Assembly: GCA_029378245.1 (NCBI GenBank)
Contig: JARKIF010000007.1
Coordinates: 2,542,001-2,606,000 of the forward strand
Length of the DNA: 64,000 bases
Source: Roridomyces roridus
Taxonomy: Eukaryota; Basidiomycota; Agaricomycetes; Agaricales; Mycenaceae
Reading direction: 5' to 3'
A program made the position numbers and the translations under genes. The notes under the pieces were generated by a model. It saw only the letters and a list, made by a program, of their open reading frames with translations. It did no database searches and was not told where the DNA came from. Positions 33,820-45,373 of this stretch are shown here, in pieces. The number at the start of each line of letters is the position of its first letter. Within the stretch, counting starts at the first letter, position 1.

Positions 33820-35964
33820 TTCTCAGTTCTTGTCGTCAGACATGTCGCAGCCAATTGTCTCCCTGGTCGTCAGAGTGGCACCATCCGATGGGGCGACTGC
33901 CACGAAAATGTCCCTCAGCCACTCCAGTCCACGTTGAACTCACAGGGACGTCGTTTGCTGGGAGCCTTCCAAAAATCCCCTTTTGCGGGGAGATCGACGT
34001 GCGGATGGCCCATACGCGGCCCTTTGACTATGCTACGAACAACATCACCGTCTGGTTCGCCATGAATCGGCCTCGCGATCCCGCCGGGCTTCTTCTCTAG
34101 TACGTTCCGATCTGTTTCAACCCTCCTGTTGACTTTCTTACCCTACCTAGTCATGCAGGCGGGCCTGGACTGGACGCTGCTTCTGAAGCTTGGTTTACCG
34201 CCTTGAATATCTCTTCCGACAGCGCGCCCTTCAACTTATTGCAAGATTTCGATCTTCTTGGTGCCTCCTATACATTGATTTTGTTGTCACTCGATTTAAT
34301 CCAGCCCAGCGATGAATACCCGCGGGCTCCAGTTCTCGAATCCCCTCAACTGCTCCTTCAATACCTTCTTCAACAACATCACTTTTGCTTTGTACGTCTC
34401 CGTTTCTCCCTCTTCAGTAGATTGATAATCTCAATAGCCCTTCCACCGAGGCTGAATTTGACCAGTACCACGCCGCAATGTCCAAGCTCTTCTCCTCCTG
34501 CGGCAAAAACAGCACACCCAAGGGTATCATGAACCACACGGGCACTTTCGAGGTCGTACAAGACTGGGACTCGATCCGTGCGGCTCTGGGCTACGAAAAA
34601 GTCCACTTTGCAGGTGTTTCATAGTAAGCATACTTTGCGTCAACAGGACGAGTGGTATCTCACTTATATATCAATTCAGCGGGACCTTCGTCTCCATGGA
34701 GTATGTCGCGCGCTTCCCAGAACGTGTCGGAAATTTCGTACTTGACGCTGTGATTCCCCATGGCGCGGTAAGTTGAAGTTGTCTGGATGTTTCGAGTGCT
34801 ATCGCTTACGAACTGCAATACAGCCATTCCAGGACATGATCACAGATCAAGTTGGAGCTATAAACCGACTCTTGTTGCGCGCGGATGCATTCTGTCTTAC
34901 CGATCCTACATGCCCATTCCACGGACAGGGCAATGGAAGTGTCGTTGCGGTGCGCATAATGCTTACAGTCCATCTCAGTTCTTGTTGAATAATATCCTGC
35001 AGGCATGGGATACTCTCCTCGCTCGAGCTCTCAAAGCACCGATTCCCGCCGCAAGCTGCGGCGAAGGAAAGGGGTGCAACACACCTGTAACTCCGACAGA
35101 TCTACGCCTCGGAGTCAGCGTCATTTTCCGCGCCAACCCCGACTTTCCGCTATTCAATATCGCGCTCAACGAGTCCCTTCACGGGATGCGAGTCTTTTCG
35201 CATACCAGCAGCAGGGCGATATCCGCGAGTCCATTGTTACTCCGTTGCTGTGCGCTGATTTCCGTGTGTTTATCTTCGGCATTCCATTTTGCCGATATTG
35301 ACCAAACTCTCAGAGGTGTCCGGCGACTTGAGAACCTGGGAGGGATTCCACAACCTGAGCGTCAACTCACAGATCGTACGTCCAGTCCTCAACTCCCTTC
35401 TTCATTCCGTCGTCGTCTTACACCGCAAATAGAACGACCCACACAAAATCGTGTACTCGCAAATGTGGCAAATCGCACTCATGTGCGGCGCCTGGCCTTT
35501 CACCGTCCCAGCTCCCAGCACTATCTCAACCGAGCTGCCGTTGATGCTCATCACTTCGGACTTTGATCTCAAGTACGTTGTCGAATCTCAGGGTTGATCG
35601 AATCTTACTTGCACGCACAGTCTCCCGACGGAACTGACCACCTTCGCGTGGGAGCTGACACTCAAAGCCGTACTCGTCGTCCGGCACGGCGATGACCATA
35701 CATCCATTCTGTGTAAGTCTTCCGATGCTTTTCCTTTCAAGTATTCTTTATTCTAATGCCACGCTTTTAGTCCCACCACCGATCACTCCAGTTCAGAGCA
35801 TCGCGGTGGACTTTATCCGCACCGGCGTGTTACTTGGCGCATCCTCGAATGAGCAAGTTACTGTTTACCCTCCGGGGAGTACTCGCGGCCCAATTCCAGG
35901 CGCGTACGACGTACCCACGGGAAGTGTTGCCGAGGATACAAGTAGCATCGAAGAGATTCAGTAG
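33820..35964 (+). CDS. TAP-like alpha/beta hydrolase, multi-exon, one frame break
   Basis: A serine hydrolase of the tripeptidyl-aminopeptidase-like group. Exons after an unresolved 5' end: to 34099, 34151-34260, 34310-34391, 34438-34623, 34680-34767, 34824-34949, 35003-35263, 35314-35375, 35433-35572, 35621-35712 and 35771-35964. Oxyanion motif HAGGPGLDAA; nucleophile elbow GVSYGTF split by the intron 34624-34679; catalytic Asp likely in MLITSDFDLN and His in RHGDDHTSI. An N-terminal FCGEIDVRMAHTRPFDYA segment fits the family. At about 35188 the frame moves from LNESLHG to DASLFAYQQQG with no intron possible, a one-base deletion. The upstream IRWGDC block is in a different frame from the rest, so the true start is not fixed. 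The substrate is probably a peptide or ester; expressed secretion is unproven. Confidence 0.8.
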
Positions 35965-37094
35965 TTTTTGGATTAGCGGTTGGTCCGAACCCTACTTGGT
36001 CACTTTGATTTCTGGACATTACATTGGGTGTGCTTCGGTCCTGTGCAAGGCCTTATTTTTTCCTTGTACTTTGGAAATTAGTAACTACAGACCAAAACTG
36101 AATATCTAGCCAAACTTTCCCTCTCATTGAATCTTCTGATTCTCCAAAACAAAAACCGGAAAAACTTAACAATGAATAAGTATGGCTATCCAAAATCAAA
36201 ATTTGGGACTCACATCATTGATCCCTGGTGGCCTGTGCTTGTTCGAGCTGAATATTGAGCACATCCAGCTCTGCGACCTTCCCCAGTCCCTTATATGTTT
36301 TGATCAGATTCTTCATTGCTGTCAGGGTGTCTGGATGCTCCTCGCCCAGAAGCTTCTTTCGTTTTTCAAGGACGAATGTCTCTAGTGGCAGAGCATCATC
36401 AGGCTGTCCGAGGTCCGTGAGCGTGTCAGCTAAATTTGCCATTGCCTCCAGGGTGTCTGGATGCTCCTCACCCAGAACCCAGAAGCTTCTTTTGCTTCTC
36501 AAGGACCAAGGTCTCCAGTGGCAGTGCATCATTGAACTGTCCAAGGTGACTGTGTGTGCAAGCCAGGTTTCCCATTGCCATCAGGGTGTCTGGATGCTCC
36601 TCGCCCAGAAGCTTTCTTCGCTTCTCAAGGACCAAGACCTCCAGTGGCAGTGCATCATTGAAATCTCCAAGCTTCCTGTGTGTGTTGGCGAGATTCCTCA
36701 TTGCAGATAGGGTGGCTGGATGCTCCTCGCCCAGAAGCTTCTTTCGTTTCTCCAGGACCAAGGTCTCCAGTAGCAGTGCATTATTGAACTGTCCAAGCTC
36801 TTTGTGTGTGCCAGCCAGGTTTCCCATTGCAAATAGGGTGTCTGGATGCTCCTCGCCCAGAAGCTTCTTTCGTTTTTCAAGAACCAAGACCTCCAGTAGC
36901 AGTGCATCATTGAACTCTCCAAGCCTCTTGTGTGTGTTGGCCAGGTTTCCCATTGCTGATAGGGTGTGTGGATGCTCCTCGCCCAGAAGCTTCTTTCGTT
37001 TTTCAAGAACCAAGACCTCCAGTAACAGTGCATCATTGAACTCTCCAAGCTCCTTGTGTGTGATGGCGAGGCTTCCCTGATAGGGTGTGTGGAT

Positions 37095-37849
37095 TAGGGA
37101 GCGGCACGAGTATCGAGTGCTGCGAATACTCGCGGCATTTCACTCGCGAGTATGAGTATTCATACTCGCGAGTGGGTGGTGGCTGTGCTACTCGTGCGAG
37201 TGCCAGTATTGGTTTCCAAAAACCTTGATACTCGCGAATATTCGCCTGGCTACCGTAAGCTCACGGAACAGACCCAGATAGGCAATTTGATCACCGGCAT
37301 CACTCGGCATCACTCGGCATGCCGGCATGTGGCAATCACTCCGTAATGTATGTCTATTCCTGTACAGAATTCAATTTACCTATCAGTCACTACCTGTTCA
37401 TCAGGAGGAACAGTAACGAAACTCCGCAACCAACTGAGTGAGCAATCAGCCCATTCCACTGTGATGGTCAGCCAGTGGGCCAGTGACCCAGACTTGATAG
37501 CAGTTGATGAGTTTGAGAAGCAGCTTGCAGAGGGTTGGACATGGAACAACAAGCGGAAGGCCCCTGCTGCAGTAGAGGCCTCAGGAGCAGCGAGAATTAT
37601 TGTCATTGATGATGATAGTACACAGTTTGGTAACTGAAATATATGATACTCATGAATAACTCACAAATAATTTGCAACTCGCGAGTATTCCAACTCGTTG
37701 AGTGCAACTACTTGCGACTCGCGAATACTCGCGAAAGTTGCTTACTAATACATGAATACTCGCCATCAATACTCGTGCGATTGCGAGTATGGTTTTCCCA
37801 ACTTCTGCGAGTACTCATACTCGCGAGTGTATACTCGTGCCGCTCACTA
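37095..37849. mobile_element. Non-autonomous hAT element in the TPR array, 755 bp
   Basis: TIRs TAGGGAGCGGCACGAGTAT and, inverted from the right end, TAGTGAGCGGCACGAGTAT. The exact 8-bp TSD GTGTGGAT flanks it (37087-37094, 37850-37857). Subterminal ACTCGCGAG repeats are dense. A 95-codon frame at 37350-37637 (KQLAEGWTWNNKRK) may be a remnant of a transposase end; unproven. Confidence 0.93.
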
Positions 37850-38684
37850 GTGTGGATGCTCCTCACCCAGAAGCTTCTTTTGCTTCTCAAGGACCAAGGT
37901 TTCAAGTGGCAGTGCATCATTGAGCGCTCCGAGCTCCTTGTGTGCGACAGCCAGGTTTCCCATTGCCCGTAGGGTTTCTGGATGCTCCTCACCCAGAAGC
38001 TTCTTGTGCTTCTCAAGGACCAAGGTTTGCAGTGGTAGTGCATCACTGAACTGCCCAAGTCCTAGATATGATATGCCAAGATGTTCCATGGAGCTCAAAG
38101 TTGCCGGATGATTCTCTCCATATCTATCTTGTCTTTCCCTCCAGACCTGACCCCAAAATTCTGTAGCCAATCCAAATTTGAAGCTCTTTGAGTATGTCTC
38201 TGCAAATTGTGCATTCCACAGCGGTGCTCTTTCCACCCTGTCCCGTATAAGGGTCCATAAATGAGGCAACATCCCGATACTTTCTGCATCTGAATAATGT
38301 CCCTCATAGATTGACATTCCCATCAAATTTATCATCACTTCCACCTGATTAACTGCCCACTGTTGACACCAACCATGCACCAGTGGATGGATGGAGAAGA
38401 ATGCTGTCTCTTCATCAAAACCAATCAAAGCATACGCCTGTAATTCAGTTGCAACCTCAATGAATGCCAGGGAATCCCATTGACCAGCCTGATTCTGGAA
38501 GTTTGCAATGAATTTATAGGCATCCCGGAGATGTTTCTTTGATGGTCCATCTGGATTATTGTCTTTGCTATATCTGGCTGCATTCTGGAAAATTGTCTCC
38601 GAGATTCCCTGATAGTGCAAGCATGAGCACAACTGTAACAGTGTTTGTGCGGTGTGACTGAGCCTGTGAAAGCTCATCTCCCAG

Positions 38685-39196
38685 TAGGGCTCCGACCCGG
38701 CCGTCATGGGAGGTCGGACGGGCCCCACCCGGCCGTCAGACCATGCTGCGAGGCCTCAAAACGGCCGGGTGGTACCCGTCAGACCCGTCACGGCCGTCAT
38801 GACGGGTTAGAGCGGTGACAGCCTGTGCCTCCAGCTAAATCAACCATCAGATTGATGTGAACGTGATGTCAAGTCAAAATTACGGATTGGTATTGGATTG
38901 GTACTCGGGAAGCCTCCAGAAGCCCATTAGTGGGCCATCGGGGAGATTGCCGATGACCCAGGTGTGCTACCCCTGGAGCATCAACTGGTGACGGCAGCTC
39001 GGCATGGGTAGTTAGCCGAGGACCCGTCACCACCCGTCATGGCCCGTCGACAGCCGGGAACGGGTACCCCGTCAGCCAAGGAACCAGACCCGGACCCGGC
39101 CGTCAAAATTGTGGCTTCAGAGGGCTGTACGGCCGGGCCGGCACCCGTCGTGACGGCTCGTTGACCCGTCATTTTGACGGTCGGGTCGGAGCCCTA
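38685..39196. mobile_element. hAT MITE inside the NB-ARC gene exon, 512 bp
   Basis: TIRs TAGGGCTCCGACCCG and the inverse, extended as (G/A)CCGTCA. TSD TCTCCCAG at 38677-38684 and 39197-39204. The interior repeats CCCGTCA/CGGCCGTCA motifs. No coding capacity. Confidence 0.95.
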
Positions 39197-40333
39197 TCTC
39201 CCAGGTGGTATACACAGAGTGTGCATAGCCATCCTGTTGCTGACTGGGCTTTTCACCCAGTAATCGGGACCGATTTCTTTTGTACAGTTCCAAGTAACCC
39301 TTGAATTTTCCTGATTTTGCAATAAAAGCACTGGCTTGGGTAATAGCAAGTGGCAGACAATACAGAGCCTGACAAGAGATTGAACAACATTCCAAGTCAT
39401 CAGTTTGAATTTACCTTGCAGATCTCTCTGGCAGTTTTCATATTTTTGTCTGTCACATCTTTGGCAGCACCTTTGAGCAGCAGCACCACAGCATCTGACT
39501 CTTCCATATCAGACACAAGCCAATGAGCACCAGCATGCACAGAGAGACCAGGATTCCGGGATGTGATCAATATATTCCCTTGATTACACCTGGGAAGATA
39601 GGGATTCAAGTTTATGTTTGGATCATCTGCATTGTCAAAGAGCAGGAACCAGTTGCTCTGCACATCCCTAAGCCATTTCATTGCATCCTCTTGGGTGCTC
39701 CCGACTCGCTTGATGATGGCAATATTTTTCAAGCCAGTTTCAATTGTTGTCTGGCTACTCATGTCAAGCAAAAAGATATCTGAGAATCTTAAAAGGCGAG
39801 TCAGTTGCAATAACAGGTACCCAACACAGGACAACAAACTTGGATGCCAAGTCATCAATGAATTTGAGGGCAATCTGGGTTTTTCCAATACCCCCTAGTC
39901 CATGGAGCAGACATATATGCTGTTTCATAGTGCCATTCTCAAAAAAGGCCTTCATTTCCTGCAAAATCCTCTGGCGCCCCTGGAAAACTCTTGACGGAGG
40001 AGGACATTCTTTGACCTTGACAAAGGCTTGTGGTGTGTCCATATCTTTCAATACCATCATTGCCAATTTTCCCAACATAAAGAAACCTCTTACTGTTGGT
40101 GACCAACAGCTGGCTGATTTTTGTCATTGCCCACATGAGGCATGACAGGATGTCCATATTATTATCTGTTCTTTAAGATTAAGTATGGCTCCATCTCTGA
40201 TTGCACTTCCCCATTTGTGCAATCTCCTTTTGTTTCCCTCTCTCATCCTGCCGTCGAACCTGTGCTTTCTCCACAGCTCTTCCCTGAATTTCTCCCATGA
40301 GAGTCCGGACTCCCTTCTTATTCCAGATCAATG

Positions 40334-40816
40334 CCGCGGTCAAGAGGTGCGCCCGATCAGGATCGGGCAGGCTGGATCTGTCACGTGCAGTTGAAAGTGC
40401 CCCATTTGGCAATTCACCCAATTCCACTGTCCATTTGAGCGGGATACAGTGTAGATCAGGTTCAGAGGAATACTGAAGGAGTTTACACATTTTGTATCAG
40501 AAAAGGTCGAATGGGGAGGTAGAGGAAGTCGAGCAAGAGTCGAGGTAGGTGCGGCTGTCAACAGCTCCCGGGAAAGCCAAATTTGGACCACAGCGCAGAC
40601 CTGCGCAGACCCAGCTCAAGCAGTGTGAGCCCGTTTGTCTGGAGTCAAAATTTCATATTTAGTGTTAAAACTGGTTACAATGAGCCATCCACATTGCATT
40701 TGGGTCAAGGGATAGAGGGGTACATGATATAGAGGCTGAACCCAAATGGGGCACTCTCAAATGCACGTGACAGATCCGGTTGCCCGATCCTGATCGGGCG
40801 CACCTCTTGGCCGTGG
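40334..40816. mobile_element. Inverted-repeat element of about 483 bp
   Basis: Arms of about 80 bp are inverted copies starting CC(G/A)CGG(T/C)CAAGAGGTGC and each containing a GCCCGATC-AG-GATCGGGC hairpin. No target-site duplication was recognised. It lies just upstream of the NB-ARC gene, so it may have replaced or displaced that gene's 5' end. Confidence 0.6.
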
Positions 40817-41245
40817 TTTAACAGTAATTGCAACCGTACATCACCGGAATGTATGCATGCCGAGCGCTGCGCGTCACCTTGAACTTGGGAAAATTATCCC
40901 AAATTGGGTTCCCTCTGCTCTGTCCACGGGCCTCATGATAAGCATTACTCAGCCTACGACGCATTCTTGAGTGACAATCAGGAGGAATGACCAAAATAGT
41001 GGGACTGAGACTCGCTTAGCTCGCTTAATTTGGTTCCGCGTGCCCGAGTTCCCCCGAGTCCCACTCAATCACATTTTGATCTTCGGTCTCGGAATATTTG
41101 AGATCACACAATCAGTCGGCGAAGGAGCGGCATCACGCAGTGGGCCCCGCGGCGAGCGAGAGCGACACGCAGTGGGCCCAGCGGCGAGCATCAGGGGGGT
41201 CCGCGGGGGTCTCCCCCGCGTATCAGTTCTTTAAAAAACAAACTA

Positions 41246-41470
41246 TTAAGCCTTAAAAATGGAAAGATAAACAAATAATAAAAAATAAGCATAGTAAAAG
41301 GCTCCGCACCAGCGGCAAGGCAGTGCTAGCGCCAAGGCACCACATAAGGCAGCGCAGCGAAGAGGCAGCGCCAGCGAAGAGGCAGCGCCAGCGAAGAGGC
41401 ACCGCAGAAAGCCTAGCGGGAGCGAAAAAGCGGGGGTCTGGGGGAAGCCCTTCCCCCAGGAACAAAATCT
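41246..41470. repeat. Tandem 17-bp repeats and GC-rich low complexity
   Basis: Three copies of CAGCGAAGAGGCAGCGC (the last with a CACCGC change) lie at about 41352-41406. The surroundings from 40820 to 41730 contain GCAGTGGGCCC repeats and a GGGACTCGG/CCGAGTCCC inverted pair. No gene recognised. Confidence 0.7.
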
Positions 41471-41736
41471 CAGCTGCGGCAGGAGTGTCGGCAGCCCTGA
41501 TGGCGTCATCGGCAAAATGTAGATTACGTGTAGCAATAATGGGACTCGGTAGCAGTTGGTCTGCCATCACCATCTTAGCCGAGTCCCACTACTCTGGTAT
41601 ATCCTCGACAATCAGCTCGGCAAAAAAACACGCGTTCTGCTGCCCTCAACAGCCTTCTACAGCATTTTTTCCCGCAATAGACCCTCTCGGGGGATCAGCC
41701 CTCGCCGTGAGGAGCAACTGTCTCATATAAACCCTA

Positions 41737-42333
41737 TGTTAGGTGCCGGATCCGAGGCTGACTGGAATCCCGGATAAGGACGACCGGAGTGAGAATGACC
41801 GGAACTCCGGGACGAAGGACTCTGGAGAGGGACGAAAAGTCGGAGGAGGGAGATGGAGTCCAACCGGTGACACCACAAAGACCCAGGGTGACCGGGCTCC
41901 CTATACTACTTCCAAGGGAAGCAATCCGGACGAGACGATAAAGGAGGAGAGGAGGGCTCGGAGCAGCCAAGGTCGAATAGACCAGGAACATTAATATTCC
42001 AACTGAGTTACATGGCGGTTGCACAGAGGTTTATATATTAAATGCCCACTGATGTATACCCAGATGAATATGGAGAAAGTGACAAGGTAAAAAACTCGGA
42101 CCCCGGAGTGGAGGTGGATACCCTGGAGAAACCGGAGAAACCGGAGGGTGTAAGGAGTGAATATCTACACCGGAGTAAGGTCGAGTGGGTGAAGGATGGA
42201 ATGAAATTGAAGAAGGGCAAAAGTCCGAACGAGGACCGGAGTCCGGTCAAGATTGATCCGGATTTGTTGGAGCCGGAACCGGAGTTGGGTCAAGATTGGT
42301 CCGGAGTTGGTGAGAATGGAACGGGACGTAACA
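41737..42333. repeat. Solo LTR of an LTR retrotransposon
   Basis: 597 bp beginning TGTTAGG and ending CGTAACA (TG...CA with TGTTA/TAACA inverted ends). Flanked by the exact 5-bp duplication CCCTA (41732-41736 and 42334-42338). No internal gag/pol is present, so a recombined solo LTR is the simplest reading. The CCGGAG-rich interior gives an open frame (42042 onward) that is not a gene. Confidence 0.85.
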
Positions 42334-42338
42334 CCCTA

Positions 42339-43143
42339 CCTCAAACCATCTCCACCAACCGTTCTTTCCCTCTGCCCCTTCCTCCCGCGGCCTCTGTGCT
42401 CAACATCGCTCCTGCTCTCATGATCCTCTGTTGTCGGCCGGGCTCATTGTCGCTGATTGATTACTACTCTCTGGGCCTGGCGGAAAATCAATGCTGGTTG
42501 GCAGTCTTTCGGGGGCGACCGGTAGGATCTCTCCCTCGCACGCATCACAACTTTTCTCGCTTTCATATGTGCAACCTCAATAGCCGGGCATCCGTCACTT
42601 TTGTTCTGCGCACTGCTGCTGATCGGCGCAAGTTCGCCTGGCTCGTCAATTCTCATTTCTCTATGGATTGCATGGGAAAACAACGGCTCTCAGTCACTCT
42701 ACGGTGTCCCGGAACTCTCTAATTCACGCGACACTTTCTCCGCGCAGCACTCGGCCAATTTCCCTCGCTGGCTCAGCGCTGGACCCCCGCTCTTCCCAAG
42801 ATCTTCAACGTGCACCGCAGCTCTAGGCCCTGTCGCGCGGCAAGAAATCCGTTCCTTCGGTTGACGTTGTTGGATCCTCAAGATCGCCGGCTGACCACAT
42901 ACGTTCATCTTAGTATCTTTCTGGAGAAGGCAGTCGACGCCCATATGGTCAGGACAACGATGAACATCGTCGGCTGCGATCAGATAAACCCACAGCGACA
43001 TACTTACTACGCTTTGGTCCGTGTCTGTGTAGCCTCAACGCACCAACCTTGAATCCACTTGATTCAATCCGAGTATTGTCCACGAACCTACACAATTTCC
43101 TCTGATGGATGATGTGTTAATTGGTTTCAACATGCCTGTGGTA
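42339..43143. other. Intergenic, nothing recognised
   Basis: Short open frames on both strands without recognisable motifs. Confidence 0.45.
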
Positions 43144-43539
43144 TTACACATGTACATTATGCATAGTTGTAGTTGGAATTGATGTTTGAAAATTGAGAGT
43201 CACACTCACAGAGAGATTTCCGGAGCAAAGCGGAGGAACATCTTGTCCATTCTTTAACGATATAGCTCTCGGATTGAGGACGCGAATACCAGGGAGGATG
43301 GAAGGGTATGCGGCGCAGAGGGTGCGAAGTGCCCAGGACGGCGTGGTCAGCTCTTGCGAGTTGATTTGGGGGCGAGTAATTCCGAAGAGCTCGAGGAGTA
43401 GTGGGAGAACAAACTGCTTCGCGAGAGAGCTGACTTGACAGAGATTCAGCAAATCCTCCTCGGGAAGACATTGGCAGATTTCGTGGACGAGTTCGGGCGC
43501 AAGACGGTCCAGAAACGATGGGGTCGTGTTCAGGGCCAT
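43144..43539 (-). CDS. F-box protein, short or truncated
   Basis: 131 codons starting MALNTTPSFLDRLAPELVHE. The F-box is FLDRLAPELVHEICQCLPEEDLLNLCQVSS at residues 9-38, the SKP1-binding motif of SCF ubiquitin ligases. The rest (LFGITRPQINSQ and beyond) continues as the start of a substrate-binding region but ends quickly; a donor-like site near 43203-43208 could lead to further exons that I could not find. A degenerate copy is at 48340-48890. Confidence 0.75.
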   Translation of the reverse strand: MALNTTPSFLDRLAPELVHEICQCLPEEDLLNLCQVSSLAKQFVLPLLLELFGITRPQINSQELTTPSWALRTLCAAYPSILPGIRVLNPRAISLKNGQDVPPLCSGNLSVSVTLNFQTSIPTTTMHNVHV

Positions 43540-43559
43540 TGAAGACCTGTAAGAAATGA

Positions 43560-45000
43560 GCGAGCGAGCGTGAGGGGAGCAAAGACAAGAGGCGCTGATG
43601 CGCCATCAAACCCTCTTGTCTTTCACTTTGACCACCCCTGACGTTTTCCCCCTTTGAATCTCTTCGGCCATCGTCCTCGTGTGTGGCATTCCAGGCATCA
43701 TCCGGCAACATCATCACGATGATTCTCCCTTCATCGTAGGCCCAGGCCATTCCCGTCGGTGAAGGCGCGTGCGGCTGCGGATGATATATCCCAGTTGCTC
43801 ATCTTGCGCTGGGTCTCGGTGTACGGCACCGACGACGAGTTCAGCCTATGAGATTCGTCCCTGCGACCGTCGTCATCCAGGTCGTTGTCCATCGGCTGCC
43901 AGCTGCCTTTACTTCCAATTCACCGTGTACATATTCTTTAAATCGCTCTACTCCCGCTTTGGAACGACGCGATGCACCACGAGGAAAACACACCGAGTGC
44001 CCGACGACCCTTTTCTTCCGTTCGTTATCGTGGATCTCCGGCGCGCCTCCGTCGGCACCATACCCACCGTGCACGCTCAGACCTTGGCCTTTACGATCCC
44101 CATAGGACTCCTCCTTCGCCAGGACATACATCGGGAGACACCATGACGTGGTGGCATCCATCCATCCATCTGGCGCTCCCCCTCCTCGCTCACTGCGTCT
44201 CGCGCTCGCGCGCCCCTTCCTCGCGATACACACGATGAGATGCTCTCAGCTCTCAGCTCTCAGCTCGCAGCATGGCTTGCATGGTCACATTGTTAACTTT
44301 ACGCGTTGCGCATGCTACGTCGGATGCGCTCCCGCCCTTGGCTGGTGATATCTTAGAGGACGAGGAGGTCGGCTAGGAGAAGCGCGTCGTCCTCACCGAT
44401 GATGGGCTGTCCGTATCCCTTCGTCGCCAGACATGTGGACGCCCCTCCATACGCCCTTCCCTGCCTCGAGGATATCACCAAACACCAACCAAACACACCG
44501 CCTTGCCTCTATCTCACCTTGGTCATCGTGAGCCCATGCGAAACGAGGGTGCAGCTGCATCCTCTTCTCGCTGTACGGCAGCACCAGCGAGTCGAGTGCG
44601 GTTCCTCGCGCCCCAGAGAACGGTGCGGCGTGAAGGTCCTGAGGTGGAAGTCTAAGAGGTCCTGCTCGAGGGGCATGCGCCGATATCGCTCGCGAACGCG
44701 TTTCCAAGTAGCTTAGCAGCGATGTGTGGACCTGCGATACATTGCAAAGGATTTCTGTATCCAGATGTATTCGAAGAGCCCATGGACAAGACGAGGATTA
44801 GTAACAGTAACGATATGTGTACGATACATCCAAAGCTGAAGCAGCTTCTTGAGAGGTGTCCTTGCACCACCGCAGCGATGGACATTCAGTCCTCACACCA
44901 CCACAACAACTCGCCGTGCCCTCGGAGACGCTGCCCCAAGGGAAGAAGTCGCAGACGCACCCCAGAAGAAGGTTGGGGGACGATATCAACGACGACGAAG
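43560..45000. repeat. Duplicated segment, copy A; no gene recognised
   Basis: The stretch 43985-44240 is clearly related to 49410-49620: both contain GACGACCCTTTT, CCCATAGGACTCC, a CATGACGTGG block, and CTCCTCGCTCA...TCTCGC. Together with the F-box copies this points to a segmental duplication of at least 900 bp. Open frames within are not shared between copies and are not supported. Confidence 0.6.
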
Positions 45001-45373
45001 ACCCACCCCCAATCAATCCCACACCAACCGCCCGCCCTCATCAACGCTCGTAGTCATCCCGCCGCTCATTTTACTCGTAGATCTGGATTTGGCTGTGAGA
45101 GAAAGAACAACGTCAGCGTGCAATTGGGACGAGGGAGGCAGAATAGAAGAAGAGGAGGAGGAGGAATCCAATGGTGTATGTAGAGATGTAGAGGAGGGAG
45201 AGGACGATGCAGACTGAGAATTAAAGACCATGCGAGATGACGACTCGGGATCGACCGAGGAAGGGGGTGGTAAGCAGGGCGGGAAGTGGGGTAGGCGTCG
45301 AAGAGGGTATGTAGCAAAGTGACGGAATATACGTCGATACGCCCCAGTAAGAAAAGAATTCAAGAAAGAGGAA

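Larger units (their letters stand above)
36215..40157 (-). pseudogene. NB-ARC/TPR (NLR-like) gene, disrupted by two hAT insertions and two small indels
   Basis: 5' part: MDILSCLMWAMTK, intron, then CPPPSRVFQGRQ and the P-loop LHGLGGIGKTQIALKF; intron 39788-39839; FLLDMSSQTTIETGL, the Walker B-like WFLLFDNADD and NILITSRNPGLSVHAG; intron 39369-39414; CLPLAITQASAFIA. A hAT MITE (38685-39196) then splits YTTWE from MSFHRLSHTAQTLLQ. The winged-helix-like region leads to about ten 42-residue repeats of the form LEKRKKLLGEEHPDTL.AMGNLA, typical of TPR_10/12. A second hAT element (37095-37849) sits inside the repeats. A 5-nt deletion lies at its left flank (about 37079) and a 7-nt tandem duplication (ACCCAGA) at about 36474; both break the frame. 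Stop at 36215. Known NLR-type proteins are STAND ATPases in fungal self/non-self recognition; this copy cannot be made intact. Confidence 0.92.

Noticed and set aside
41737..42333. A plant-style or viral open frame in the LTR
   Set aside because: The TG...CA ends and the 5-bp duplication explain the stretch better, and no gag, protease or reverse transcriptase motif exists.
42042..42722. A 226-codon open frame
   Set aside because: Its first half lies inside the solo LTR and its composition (repeated EPEKPE/PEPE) comes from CCGGAG repeats; the rest has no recognisable content.
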